Source: Breviolum minutum Mf 1.05b.01 (taxonomy: Eukaryota; Sar; Dinophyceae; Suessiales; Symbiodiniaceae). From it: a stretch of 64,000 nucleotides of DNA. Below, in pieces: positions 40,762-60,000 of this stretch. Where the stretch lies: assembly GCA_000507305.1 (NCBI GenBank), contig DF241146.1, forward strand, positions 24,148-88,147. Reading direction: 5' to 3'. Both the position numbers and the translations under genes were made by a program. Under the pieces are notes generated by a model, which did no database searches, was not told the origin of the DNA, and worked only from the letters and a program-made list of their open reading frames with translations. Position 1 is the first letter of the stretch. Each line of letters opens with the position of its first letter.

Positions 40762-42457
40762 CGAGACAATATAAGAATGATGGTGGTGATGATGATGAGG
40801 ATCCATGACGACTGTAGTGGTGTTGATGATTGTTTAGTCATGTTCTATTCCTTATTTCATGTATTTATTTGTCTACTTGTGTATCTCTTTATTCATTCAT
40901 TTGTTTTGTTTACTTATCCACTTATTGGACATTCATGTAATCTATATATATATATCTATATATTCATTCAATGATCTTTATTTGACTATCTGTGTTAGTT
41001 TGTTTGTTTGTTGTTTATGAAGTTATTCTTGCTATTGCCATCATCATTATGACTGATATCATCATTGTTGTCATAATTGCCATTATCATGATTACCAACA
41101 CTACTATTTATCATTAATAGTATATTCAATGTGTCTCTCATTTGGGTGCTGCCAAACACTGTAACAGTGGTTTTTTTGGTCTTTCGCCTTCATGCTGTAT
41201 CTCAGCACTGATGTGCAACAGTGGATAGCGAAGTAATAAAGGTCCCTTATTAAAAATGAAGTAGTCATGATGATTTACCACTGTCACAGGGCTTGGGGTG
41301 GCAGCGGCCACAGTAAGAACTCCCAAATCCCAAGTTGGGGTGACTGGCACGAATCTGCTCCTGTCATTTTCCACTTGGCATCTCAATGCGCACAACCACA
41401 ACCCATTGCCCAACATATCACCCCTCACCTCCGGCCCCACCATGAACCCCCTCCTCCGGTTCAGGGCCAATATACCGAGATCGAAGCACTCCTCTGCCAA
41501 AGGGATGAAAGGTGAGACCTCTGTTTATAACAGTAGAGTGGTGAGGAATGTTGGCTACTCGGAAGTTTCCACCAAAGTTTTCGGATGTCCAGGTTTTGGC
41601 CTGTTCGCTAAGTGGCCTAGTTTGGCCTAAGGAAAAATATCGGTCGTCTAGGCATGATATCCGACGTAGTCAAACCACAGCCCTAGAAACAAAGACCTGT
41701 TCACACAGGAAACATCTCCACATGACTTTCCTTTGCCATGGCAGATCCATTTCTTTCTTTCATCCTCCAGTGCCACGTCTCCTTTCTCGGCTTCGCTCTT
41801 TTCCATGCTCTCCATGCTAGTTTTGCGGTGGGAAGAACACTGGGCAGATCTGTTTTTGATCATAGATCCGTGGATTAATCCAATCTGTAGATGTCTAGGA
41901 CCTTTCAGAAACCTATGCCGACCTGACTCACTACATCTCATCACCATCTACCTGCCTAGAAGTACCTAGCCAAGGATGATGCTTTTTGAGGAGGCTCAGG
42001 GGGGTAGGCATTCTGTCAGGGGAGAACATTTCAGGGAAAATGGTCAAATTGCACAGAGGCTTGAAACAAAAAGAGAGGCTCAAAGCAGATGCAAGAACTA
42101 GGATCCTGATGTCAAGGGAAGTCCCCAAATCATGGACTTGCTGCAGTTCCAAATATCTGCATATCTCCACTTTTCAAGGATTCTTCCTACCAAACATAAA
42201 CCCGATGTCCTGTTTCCATGCACAAAATGCTTTTGGTTTGACCCTGTTCCAGAGAGGGCAGCAACAAATGACAACTTGTCCGTCAGTTTGATGATGAGGA
42301 GGAGGAGGACGATGATAGTGATGGAAGAACCACGAAGAACACTCTAGGCGGCAGTTCTGGCAACTTTATTCCTTTCGCTGAAAATCTTGCTTCATCGCGC
42401 GCAGCGGCGTGCGCCCGCTCCCTGTTTGGTGGACTTGGGGCAAAAAGAACAATCTAA
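39030..42457 (+). CDS. Unrecognised plus-strand gene, Ala/Ser/Pro/His-rich with acidic C-terminal exon
   Basis: The only non-transposon gene found on the plus strand. Exons: 39030-39134 (ASAAEASAAAQSKKDVSQSG); 40151-40260 (MAAAKPRSPERSSASSRR); 41290-41511 (SQIPSWGDWHESAPVIFH, then His/Pro-rich HLRPHHEPPPPVQGQY); from 42035 (ENGQIAQRLETKREAQSR); and 42287-42457, which starts FDDEEEEDDDSDGRTTKN and ends GLGAKRTI before TAA. Phase agrees from 39134 to 40151 and from 41511 to 42035. The joins 40260-41290 and into 42287 are not resolved, so exons are missing. The composition suggests a largely disordered protein. The minus strand of 41290-41511 is also open with good splice bounds, so that exon is less certain. 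It runs tail to tail with tubulin. Confidence 0.5.
40476..40762 (+). repeat. GAT microsatellite with regular GAGCTGAT interruptions
   Basis: GAT runs alternate with GAGCTGATGAT blocks over about 285 bp. Two long pure GAT runs are each flanked by the same interrupted blocks, so a larger unit was duplicated. It lies in an intron of the plus-strand gene model. Confidence 0.95.
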
Positions 42458-43821
42458 GAATCAAAGCTACAAGCTGCAGACCAAAGAGCCTCCAAGAAAG
42501 CTGGCAGTGACACATTCATCCTTTCAGAACAAAGAGTTCCAGTTGTATATGAATGTTGCCATCTACATTGCGGCATTCTATATGTATGCAAAATGTATAG
42601 ATACATATTAACACTTGAAGCCGATGATTGTCATTTGCCATCTTTCCGGAGGAATCACCTTTTTTGGTGTGACGGGTGAATCAAGCTAAACAGATTAAAC
42701 GGCCTTGGAGATCCTGCACCAAATGGTATGGTTGACTGACTGTAATTTGTTTTGATGTGTATGATATCAACTGGTACAGGATGTTGTTCTTCAGCAGTAT
42801 CTGACTAAATCCTACTGTATACTAAAGCGGGGTTAAATCATCCTTAACGATCATGAAGCCGTGATGTATCAATACCTTTCTGTCATCTACAGTCGCTTTG
42901 CTGTAAGTAGATGCAAGTGACCTCGATTCAGGCAACCAGAAGCAAAAGTTCAAATTCACAGGCAGACCTTTCATTTGGAAAATACGTTGGAATTCCAAAA
43001 AGTCAGAATGTTACTTGTGACTGGATGTGACGTTGCCCTTAGTGTCACATTCAGACTTGATAGGGTGTTTTTGTTCAACTTAACTTCATTTAGAGTCAAT
43101 GTTCATACACAATGCATAAACTGGCTGGTTAGCAGAAACCCGGGTCTTCAAGGCACCAATCATTCCTCTCAAATCGAAGGAGTTTGCTGATAGCCTCCAT
43201 TCCTCGTGTTGAACACTGGCCAGGGCAGAACAACAATTTTCTTTCAAAAACTGATGGTGAATCTGTAAAGTTACAATGTAATGCATCTTGAGTCATGCTG
43301 TTGTACCTGTCATTTTCTGACCCACATATACAATATACTTAATATGTTGTACAGTGTGTGAGGCGAAAATGATTGAGCCGAGTAGTGGTAGTCATCTCCT
43401 GCTTGTCCACTGTCCAATTCATTCAACAAACATCTACTCACCATACAGTAATGTGTTTAAGTCATTTATGTGAAAGTCTTTGACCACTGTGAAGATCAAC
43501 ATCGGTATGATATTTTTGTTGTTTCCTAAAAAACTCCCGCGATTCCGCAGTTTTCCAAACCAGCTTGAAACAAGGTTTTTTTTCAAACCTCAGCCTCCCA
43601 CGGGCGTAAGCATCGGCTCGTGGCAGCTCGGAAAGTACCAGAAACCTGATTTTGAAAAACCCGCAAGCCCCTGATCCTTCCGTCCGAAAAAAAAAACAGC
43701 TGCTGAAATGCCGCTCTTTTTGGTTCCCCCCATCAATCCCAAATAGCCAGTTCGTGGGGCAGCCTTGCCGGGCGAACCCAGCAATGTGCCAAGGCTGGCG
43801 CAAAAAAGTCGGCATAGGAGC
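42458..43821. other. Convergent intergenic region
   Basis: 1.36 kb between the stop codon of the plus-strand gene and the stop codon of alpha-tubulin. No exon, repeat array or polyadenylation signal I can defend. Confidence 0.5.
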
Positions 43822-50371
<6,550 letters not shown>

Positions 50372-50563
50372 GGCGACTCGAAGTAGCGAGAAGTTGTGTC
50401 GGAAAGTGTCTTTCAGCACACCGTGCGATGTGGCAGCCTCAGGCACGAATCCTTGAGCCCAACGGCAAGCGAAAGCATCATAAGTGAACCAATCCAGCTT
50501 CTGTTTGTCAAAGCCACGAAGGTCGAAGCACTGTGGCTTGAAGTTCGTTGTTTCAAAGGTCAA
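50372..50563 (-). other. Open in-frame sequence upstream of the tubulin ATG
   Basis: The reading frame of the tubulin start codon is open for 64 codons upstream and is codon-rich rather than random-looking (for example KQKLDWFTYDAFACRWAQGF). Known alpha-tubulins begin at MRE, so this is probably 5' untranslated sequence or part of another transcript. GTTGGGCTCAAG within it resembles the 3' end of the dinoflagellate spliced leader. Confidence 0.35.
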
Positions 50564-51007
50564 CTCAGAGACTCAATGAATTCACTAAATGTGTGTTTAA
50601 ATCTGTTTGTTTTTTCCTGTCAAATGGTTGAACAGAAATCATGAAAGAATAGAACTTTGAGCCTGGGAGATGAGATGTGTTGGAAGTTTCTGTAATTAGT
50701 GTTGATGACTTGTTGTTTCTTCATTCTTACTTACAACGATTTTCCTCCAAACCTTTTGTTCATCAATGTTCGTGATGTCACTGAAAAAAATACGAGCAAA
50801 CCGTCTGGTCATCGTTCTTGGCAAGCTCAGACGCTCAACTTCTTATCATTGAACACTTCACGTTTTTTTCATGCGCACTGCCCAAGAGCATGTATCTAAC
50901 ATTTGCCAACATTGCGAAAAACATCGAAAAAGTCAAGTCCAAGTCAGTTTTTCACAATCCTTCGACTTGTTTTGCGAAGAATTCCATGGTCTCTTTTCCG
51001 CACCTTC

Positions 51008-54000
51008 CTATGTTTCCGTAATCGTATTCCCATCCCAGTTTTGATGCAGTCCAGTGACACCCTCCACAGCACCCATCATCCGTGTCCAGCCGCTGCTGAG
51101 TGATGCATCGGCCAGCTGACGTTCCAGCTGCCGCTCCTGGATGATTGTGAGGCTGTTTCGACTTTTTATTGAAACTTGGAAAATGCCTAAAAGATGCATG
51201 AAGACAGACTAAATTTGTTCCAAAGCATGAAGGAAGGCTTCGAAAAAAAAAAGATAACCTGTAAATGTCTTGACATATGTTCAGAAATGCATTTCTGGTA
51301 ACCCTCTGAATTACTCCATCACTTTTAAAAGATACCATGAAAAAATTGAAATACCACTGTGACTCCTCCCAACTCACATAAGCATTTTGCACCTTCATGG
51401 CTTGTTCCTGTAGTCGCTCCGCTGCGCGACTGGCTGCTTCCTTCAATTTGATGGAGTTTTCCTGCGCCCGCACAGTCAGGGGGAGGGGTTGTGTACTAGG
51501 GGACCCATCATGGATAATTTGTTGTAGATGGGCTCAAAGATCCTCCAAGTACTCTTGTCTTCCTAAGCCTCCACTGCGAATTGGTAGGTATTTTAAACAC
51601 CTGGCAAAAATAGGCAAAAATCCAATCAGCATTGAGTGTCTATCTGCTTCATCCTTCATGATCGCAAAGATAGAAATATATCTTCATAGACACCAAACAC
51701 ACTCTACAAGGAAACAGTGATCAAAACACTTCAGGAAACGACATTTTGGGATATGCTTCTGGGGTTCTCTGTTGTTTTCAGTCCCTTCATGAGGCCTCTG
51801 CTCGGCTCAGCTGGTGTTCCAAATCCCGAACACGTGAACGCCTCGTTGAAGAGGTGGTCCAAGGTTTGATAAAATTTGGGGATTTCTTTGAAAAAAACTC
51901 TCCACAACATATGATCAATCACTGAATGACCAAAAAAATAGAGAATATATGGACCAAACTGTGAAGAATGTGCCACATTCTTGGTCAACTGAGGTGCACA
52001 AATCGGAGAAGTGTACCAAGATCGAGAAGTGTACCAAGTTTATGACGCAAAACGCGTTATGGCTCAAACCGGCCACTACAGGGCCCTTGAGCTATATTCA
52101 TGTGTCAACAAAAAAGGGCTTTCGCAGTTATCCTTTTCTCTCCCCTTCGTGGGGTCGTTCATATCGTGTGGAAACTTAGGGTGTTCTTCACTACCTGTCA
52201 CTTGTGCAGTTGTTCGCAACTTTGCATATCTTCATATTGGTAGCGGAGCTGGTACTCCAGCATCCGAACTCACCCCGACGCAATGGAATCTGCAGTTGGT
52301 GGTGATACGCAGTCTGCAATATACAAAGATAATTATATTCCGAAATTTGAGAATACCACAGCCAGCTACAAAGAATGGAGAAAGCGCATTGCATTGTATG
52401 GCCGACGAATGAAGCAACAGAATCGATCTACAGAGGTTGGATTGAATGTTTTGTCGACGCTCACTGGAGCAAGTTGGCGGCAATGCGAAGATTTGTCATT
52501 GGATCTACTGGAAAAGGAGAACGGACTAGATGTGATTCTGCAACGTCTAGACAAGCAATGGCAATATGACGAAAAGGTAGAAATGCCAGAAGCATTTGAA
52601 AAATACTTTTTGAAGATGAATCGACAACCTGGACAGACGCTACTGGTGTATTGCACTGAGTGTGCACAGGCCTTGCGAGAACTCACCAAATATGAGGTGA
52701 AAATTCCGGATGAAGTCGCAGGGTGGTTGTTGCTCAGACGCTCAGGTTTGACAAAAGAACAGAAGCAATTGATACAGACAACAGTTGGAGTCAAACTGAA
52801 GGTAGCGGAAGTGGAAAAGGCCCTATATACAATTTTGGGGCAAGACCATGTGTCGATTCCTGCTGGACAACGACAGTCCAAGTTTCATGGTGGAAGGCGC
52901 TGGCGAAATGAGAGTCCAATACGCAGAAGATGATGATGAAACATACGAAGAAAAGGCATATGCAGCCTATGGAGCTTCACTGGAAGCGAATGATGATCAT
53001 GATGACGGCTGGGATGACGAGTCCCCGGAATGGGGATACTACACTGGCGATTATAACTTCGATGCAGAAGCAGCATACTACAATGACGAACCTGCGGATG
53101 AGACATTGTTTGATGTTGAATCATATGACGTAGCGTTTGCAACATACATTGATGCAAAGAAGAAAATGAACGGGCTACGTGCTGCACGGGGTTTTTGGCC
53201 GGTGGTAGCAGTTCCGGGTGACAGTGTGCCAGCAAATTCAGTTCAAGTGATGTCACAACGACCCTTTCAGCCGACATCTGGTCCGCAGTCGAAAGGGAAA
53301 CATCACAAAGGCAGAGGAAAAGGAAAAGGAAAAGGCAGTTCAAAATCTCACAACGTTTCCAAGGGCAAAGGAACAGCAAAGCAACGGTCACAGTCTTTCA
53401 TGGAACAGATGTGTGTAAGATGTGGACAGTATGGTCACAGTGTATCTACATGCCCAACTCGGTCGACTTCCTCTACCAATTCAGTCAACAAGAAAAGACC
53501 TGCAGATGACTCAGGTGTGGTGGCAATGGCTATGCCAACTGAACCTTTTTCCAACGACCATTGGATCACTCGGGATCCAGATGCATGCATTCAAGATGGA
53601 GGCGCATCGACTTTCCTAGTGGGTTCTGAGTATCTCCTTCGCTATCTGAAATGGTTGGAACACATTGGATTTGACGTTCAGACCATTCCATTCAAGAGGA
53701 CAGACAAGCCTTTCAAGTTTGGAGGTGATGGCGAAGGACGAGCTAAGTGGATGGCTCAACTACCGGTGAATCTTGGTGGTAAGGTTGGAAGGATTCAGTG
53801 TCATGTCATCTTCGGTTCAACACCTATGTTGCTGGGTCGACCAATTCTGGAAATGATGGATGCGGTCGTGGATTTCGGCAACTGGCGAATGAGACTGATG
53901 GATGGCAATTGGCAAAGCGTTCGGAAAGGACGGCATGGTGCAATGCTACTACGGTTGGCTGAAGGTGTCACGAGCCCTCAGCGGTTGGAGGACCCAGTTT

Positions 54001-57000
54001 TTGATTTGATCAATGAAGAAGATGATCATGATGAGACTGAGAGGTTTGATGACTATCTAGAAGACATGAAGGCCAGAGGACGCTATGCAAGTTTGGCAGG
54101 GGTCATCAATGACTACATGAAGTCAACTCAGCATGATTCAGAAGAGCAACCTGAAGAGGTTCATCACGCTGTGGATGACTCGGAGTCAAGAGTGATGCAC
54201 CCCAAGGAGGTTGAGAAGATTTTTCGATTAGGCATGCAACAGGAGAAAGAAAATCAGAATGAGGTAAAGGGCATTGTCATGATGGCAAGGCGCAATGCAC
54301 CATCTAAGCAGAAGGTGGTGTGGGAAGTCTACAGTGGTGAAGGTCAGTTGTCAAAAGAAGTGAGCAAACAAGGGGCTAAAGTGGAACGGTTTGGTTTGGC
54401 AACAGGATGGGATTTCAACAAGGCGAGTCATCGGAAAGCTTTGTTGGATCGAGCGCGAGATGAAGAGCCTGATGAGATCTTCATGTCACCAAGATGCACT
54501 TTGTGGAGTCCCATGCAGAACATCAACATTCATTCCGAAGAAGATGCTGAGTTACTGCAAGAGCGTAGGGAACAAGACCACGATACGCATTTGATGATGT
54601 GTCGACGACTTTTTCTACATCAGGTGAAGAAAGGCAATCATGCACACATCGAACATCCAGAAAGGAGCAAAGCATGGTCAACCAAAGCTTTCAGAAATCT
54701 TCCTGGATATCACATGGTGTTTGATCAATGCATGTATGGTACAATGACAATTGACGATGATGGTCTTCCCGCACTTGTCAGGAAGGCAACTGGACTTCAC
54801 ACTACCAAGCGTGCTATGGCAGTGAGAATGCAAAAGAGGTGTGACAAGAGCCATTGTCATCAGCCATTAGAAGGCAACATCCCTGGAAGTGGCATTTCTC
54901 GATGCAGAGCAGCGGAGAACTATGGAGTTGAGCTGGCACGGCACTTTGCCGCTGGCATCATGGCTGATGAGGGTTTGGTGGAGCAGGTTTACATGGGTGA
55001 AGAAGAGACGGATGAACAGACAGGTGTGTTAAAGAAACTGGCAGCAACACATGGTGAGCAGGCAGCCAGAGTGGCACATCGCTTGCATCGAAACTTGGGA
55101 CATCCGAGAACCGAAGTCTTACTGAAGATTTTGGAAGAGAAGAATGCAAGCGAGAATGTCAAGAAGGCAGTGAGAGATCTCAAATGCACTCATTGTCAGA
55201 ACTTTGCACCCAAGAAGACTACTGCACCATCAAGGCTGGATCGGGCAAAAGAATTCAATGGAACAGTTCAATGTGATGTACCATGGCTTGAGATGGGATC
55301 CAAGAAGAAGAGCGTGGCAATCTTATCAATGGTGGACAAATGCACTAGGTTCATGGCAGCAAGGATAGTTGCTGATGAAACTGCGGGGCAATCTTATCAA
55401 TGGTGGACGAATGCACTAGGTTCATGGCAGCAAGGATAGTTGCTGATGAAACTGCGAAGACGCTGAGCACGGCTGTTGAAAGAGCCTGGATCCGTGACTA
55501 CGGACCCATGAAGATGCTGAAGGTGGATGAGGCTTCGGCATGGGGTTCTGATGTCGCATCACAGTGGAGTGAAAATCACAGCATTGAATTGGTCATTTCA
55601 CCAGGACAGTCACACTCAAGGACTTCAATTGTGGAAAGAAGGCATCAACTGTTGAGACGAGCATTGCAAATATACATGGAGGACCACAATGTGGAAGGTC
55701 TTGAGGGGCTACGTGAAGCTTTAACTTGGGTAGTTCCATCAATCAATCAATTTACTTTCGTGAATGGATACTCACCTATTCAACTTGCACTTGGGAGCCA
55801 GCCACATGTTCCTGGTTTGCTGACGGATGAGCGGACACGACCACAACAACTGTCAGAAGAGACCTTGGTCCGAGAGAAGTTGAACAGAAGATTGCAAGGC
55901 CAGATTGCTTGTGCTAAGGCTGATGTTGATGTCAAGTTGAGAAGAGCCTTACTACGACAGTTCCGAGGCCAAGAGGAAGACCTAAGTGTTGGTGAACGAT
56001 GTCTTTACTGGCGTGAGGCAAACAATCGTTTTCATACCATACGTTGGAAAGGTCCTGCAGTTGTGGTGGCTGTGCAACGCGATCCGGACAGTGGTCAGGT
56101 GGCATGTTACTGGTTAGCTCATGGAACAGTGTTGATCAGAGCCGGCAAGCAACATGTGAAGAGATTGCTGGATCAAGATGGAAGAATGGCTTCATCATCG
56201 GAGGCTTTGGAGAGACTGAGGCAACGTCGGGTGGTGAGAGTACTTGATCTACCACAATTGAACCGCAGGTCTCTGGAAGAGCTTGATCCCGAGGATGAAG
56301 AAGAGGACTTGACTGAGGAAGGACCAGCAAGCCCATCACATCAACTTCAACATGTTCAGCAGGCCCCCTCTCAAGAAGCACCTGAACAAGAACCTCAAGA
56401 ACAACCACAACCCGAAGACAAGAGTCATCAACTCCTCAACTAGAACCTCCATCACAGCTACCTACAACCAACACCAATGATGCAATGGATGAATCACTTC
56501 CTCCGGTTCCCGATGATGACTTTGAATCGGTAGAAGATGATGGCGAATGGGTAGACAGGTTCATGGAAGCAGATCACACCCAGACTTTTGAGGATGTTCC
56601 CAAAGACCCATCTTACACAGTGCCATCAACAGGAAAGACTTTTGAGCAGAAGAGAAAACGGCAAGATCTTCAAGAAACCATTTGGCTTCGTGCTCGTCAA
56701 CCTCCTAGAGATGACAATCCACACCATCAACAAGAGGATCGTCAAAGGAAGAAGGCGAGAACCGATGATGTGGAAATTGGATTGATGGCATTGCAAGAAG
56801 GAAGTCAGTCATTCAGGCACGACATGATACTTCCTGATGGATGGATCTATGACAAGGACAATGATGAGTTTGTGCTTGGGAACACCCAAGATTACTGGAC
56901 AGTGGAAGAAGGTTTTCTAGTGAGAAATCACGTGGTGAGCCGGGAAGAGACTTTTCAATGGGATCGTGATTTGGTCGCTTCATGTCCTGTGAAGATTGGA

Positions 57001-60000
57001 GACTTGCAGCCATACAAAATCACCATGAACCAGGAGAATCCAGAGTCCATGATGGTTGAGGAAATCAATTCACACAGCAGGCAACTTGGAACAGAACCAT
57101 GGATGGGTGCAACAGCTTTTCCTTTGAGAAAGTCAAAGGCTGGTGCATTGAACATGCCGTGTGTGAACATGAACAAGAAGATTCGGAAGATTGAAGGTAA
57201 GGAGCCATCTACTATATCCGAGGAAGTCTTTTTGTCAACACTCCCCATGAAGAAGAAGAAGGACAATGCTGCAGATCTTCGAGAATCGAAGATGTCTTTG
57301 GAAGACCGTTTGAAGTTCATGGAAGGAAAGAAAGCAGAATTGGCCTCCATCTTCGAGAATGGAGTTTGACATTTGGAGGCTTCACCTGAGGCCGTCGATG
57401 CTTCCCGGATCATGGAGGCACGGTTTGTGCTGAAGTGGGCAAATGACGGAAAAGGAAATTTGAAGGCAAAGGCACGTTTAGTACTTCAAGGATTTTCAGA
57501 TCCTGATCTGTTATCCGGCAAGCTCGAAACATCGTCTCCAACTTTGAATCGATCGTCTCGCCAAGTGATGTTATCAATCATGAGCATTTTGGGATGGTCA
57601 GCAGCAGTTGCAGATGTTTCAACAGCTTTCCTGCAGGGTGATCCCCAGCAACGCGAGCTATGGGCGAAGTTGCCAAAGGATGCATGTCAGATATTGAATG
57701 TCCCGGTAGGTTCGTTGATGAAGTTGGTCAAACCTATATACGGCCAAGCCGACGCACCAAAGGCTTGGTACGTGGTGGCAAAGAGAAGGTTGGAAGCAGT
57801 TGGTTTCCAAGTTCATCCTCTTGATGGGTGTCTTTTTCGGCTGTTTGACAGCGATGGTACTTTGACTGCGATAATTGGCTTACATGTCGACGACATGTTC
57901 ATCACAGGAGACGTGGCAAACAAGAAGTACCAAGAGACGATTGCATGGTTGAAGGAGCAGTTTTCTTTCAAACATTGGACGGAACATCAAGAGGGCAAAC
58001 CGTTGGAGTTTTGTGGATGCGACTTGGACAAGAAAGACGGAGTGTGGATACTCAATCAATCCAAGTACATCAAGAAGGTGCATCCAATAACAGTTTCTCC
58101 CCAACTGTCTGATTCCAAAGAAGTCGGTCCAAGAGATGTCAGTTCACTCAGAGGTATTCTGGGTGGGTTGCAGTGGCCCGCAACACAAACCAGTCCGCAC
58201 TTGAGTGCAACGGTATCGCTGTTGTGCGGCGAAGTCACACGAGCTACAGTTGGCACCCTACGAGCTGCAAATAAAGCATTGAGATTCGCAAAAGAGAACG
58301 GTGATGTTGGATTAAAATTTTTCAACATTGGAAATCCAAAAGATTTGGCTTTGGTGGCCATGTCAGATGCAGCATGGGGAGTGCGAGCTGATGGGCAGAG
58401 CCAAGGTGGATACTTGGTAGTACTTACACATCGAAAAGCACTTCAAGGTGAGGAATGTCCCTATGTAGTCCTGGACTGGCGAAGCTATCGCTTACCACGA
58501 GTCAGTAGAAGTTCACTGAACGCTGAGGCTCAGGCATGTGCTGGTGCAATGGATGCCATGGAGTATCTCATGACGTTCTGGCAGGGTTGTTTCAATGCAG
58601 CGTTCAATCTTCGTGATCCCGGATCAAAAGGTAGGATCGAAGAGTCAGCCCTAGTCATTGATGCAAAGGCCCTATATGATAGCTTGAAGGCAGAGGTTCC
58701 ACAGATTCAAGGAGACAAGAGGACAAAGATAGAAACCATGATCATCAAGGAGAAGATGAAGGAATGTTCCACGGAAGTCAAATGGGTAAGCAGTGAGGGG
58801 GGCATACTCAGATGGCTTGACAAAGCAATCGGCTCGTCAATTGTTGGCAGACAGATTGCGGACACACGTCTTGAAGTTAAAGTCGGACACCGAATTTCAA
58901 GCTGCTAAGAAGAAGAGTCCGGCAGAAAGACAAAAGAATGCAAGGAAGTACGCTTTGAGTCGAACTGCTATGAAGACAGGTGGCTTGGCACAAGCGATTT
59001 TTCTGGCAAGTATGGTGTCGACAGCTGAAGGCGTGGGAAAGGAAGCAACACAAAATGATTGGATCAACGTGGCACTGGTCACTTTGTTGGTAATTACGTT
59101 GTCAAGGATTTCAATTTGGTCGATTTTCAGAAATGTTTTTGTGGCAATTTGGCAGCAACTTGTTCGTCCAAAGTTGATCGCAAATTTGACGCAGTCCTTG
59201 CATGATGAGAATCTCACATTGCAAGAAGAGATCAAAGAGTTGAAAGAACAGGTTCAAAGCAGCAGACAGTTTGCAAGGAAATTTAGGGAACAGTATGATG
59301 AGGCTGAGAACTGGATTGGTGGTTTGGACAGAAAGATTCAAGAGCAAAAGCATCACATTGTGAATGTGGAATTCACTGTGGAGCTATTGAGAGAACAAGT
59401 ACGAGATAAAGATGAAGTCATCCGAGGAAAGAATCGGATCATTGCCAAGCGAAATGAAGTGCTTGACAGAGTGAGGGTTCCTCCTACCATATGCAAGACT
59501 CAATATGGTTCAAGATATCACTGCAGATCGAACTGCAGTCATTTGAGAAACAGTGAGAGAGTAATGATTTTGAAACGATGTTTTGAATGTGGAGGCCACA
59601 TCAATACTGACAAATTTGATGACGAAAGATTTGAAGACGCCGAGTGGGCAGATCCTGAATTACACGATTACGAAGAAATGTGAATGCGAGAAATGTGTTT
59701 CAATGTCAATTCTGCAATTCAATGCCGATGTTCCGCACGCGAAAGAGCGTAGATACACAACTTGTTGAATCACACTGAACCGTTACAATGAAGCAACGTG
59801 GATGGTGTACTATAGCAGTTTTTCACCTTTTCCACCGATGTGAAGAATGTGCCACATTCTTGGTCAACTGAGGTGCACAAATCGGAGAAGTGTACCAAGA
59901 TCGAGAAGCGCACCAAGTTCATGACGCAAAACGCGTTATGGCTCAAACCGGCCACTACAGGGCCCTTGAGCTATATTCATGTGTCAACAAAAAGGGGCTT

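Noticed and set aside
52366..53391. Minus-strand open frames inside Gag
   Set aside because: Mirror frames of the plus-strand coding sequence, which has recognisable Gag and zinc-knuckle motifs.
57367..57369. TGA read as Trp by a variant genetic code
   Set aside because: Tubulin and ALDH models use TGG for Trp and end normally; a single TGA in a degenerate element is better explained by mutation.
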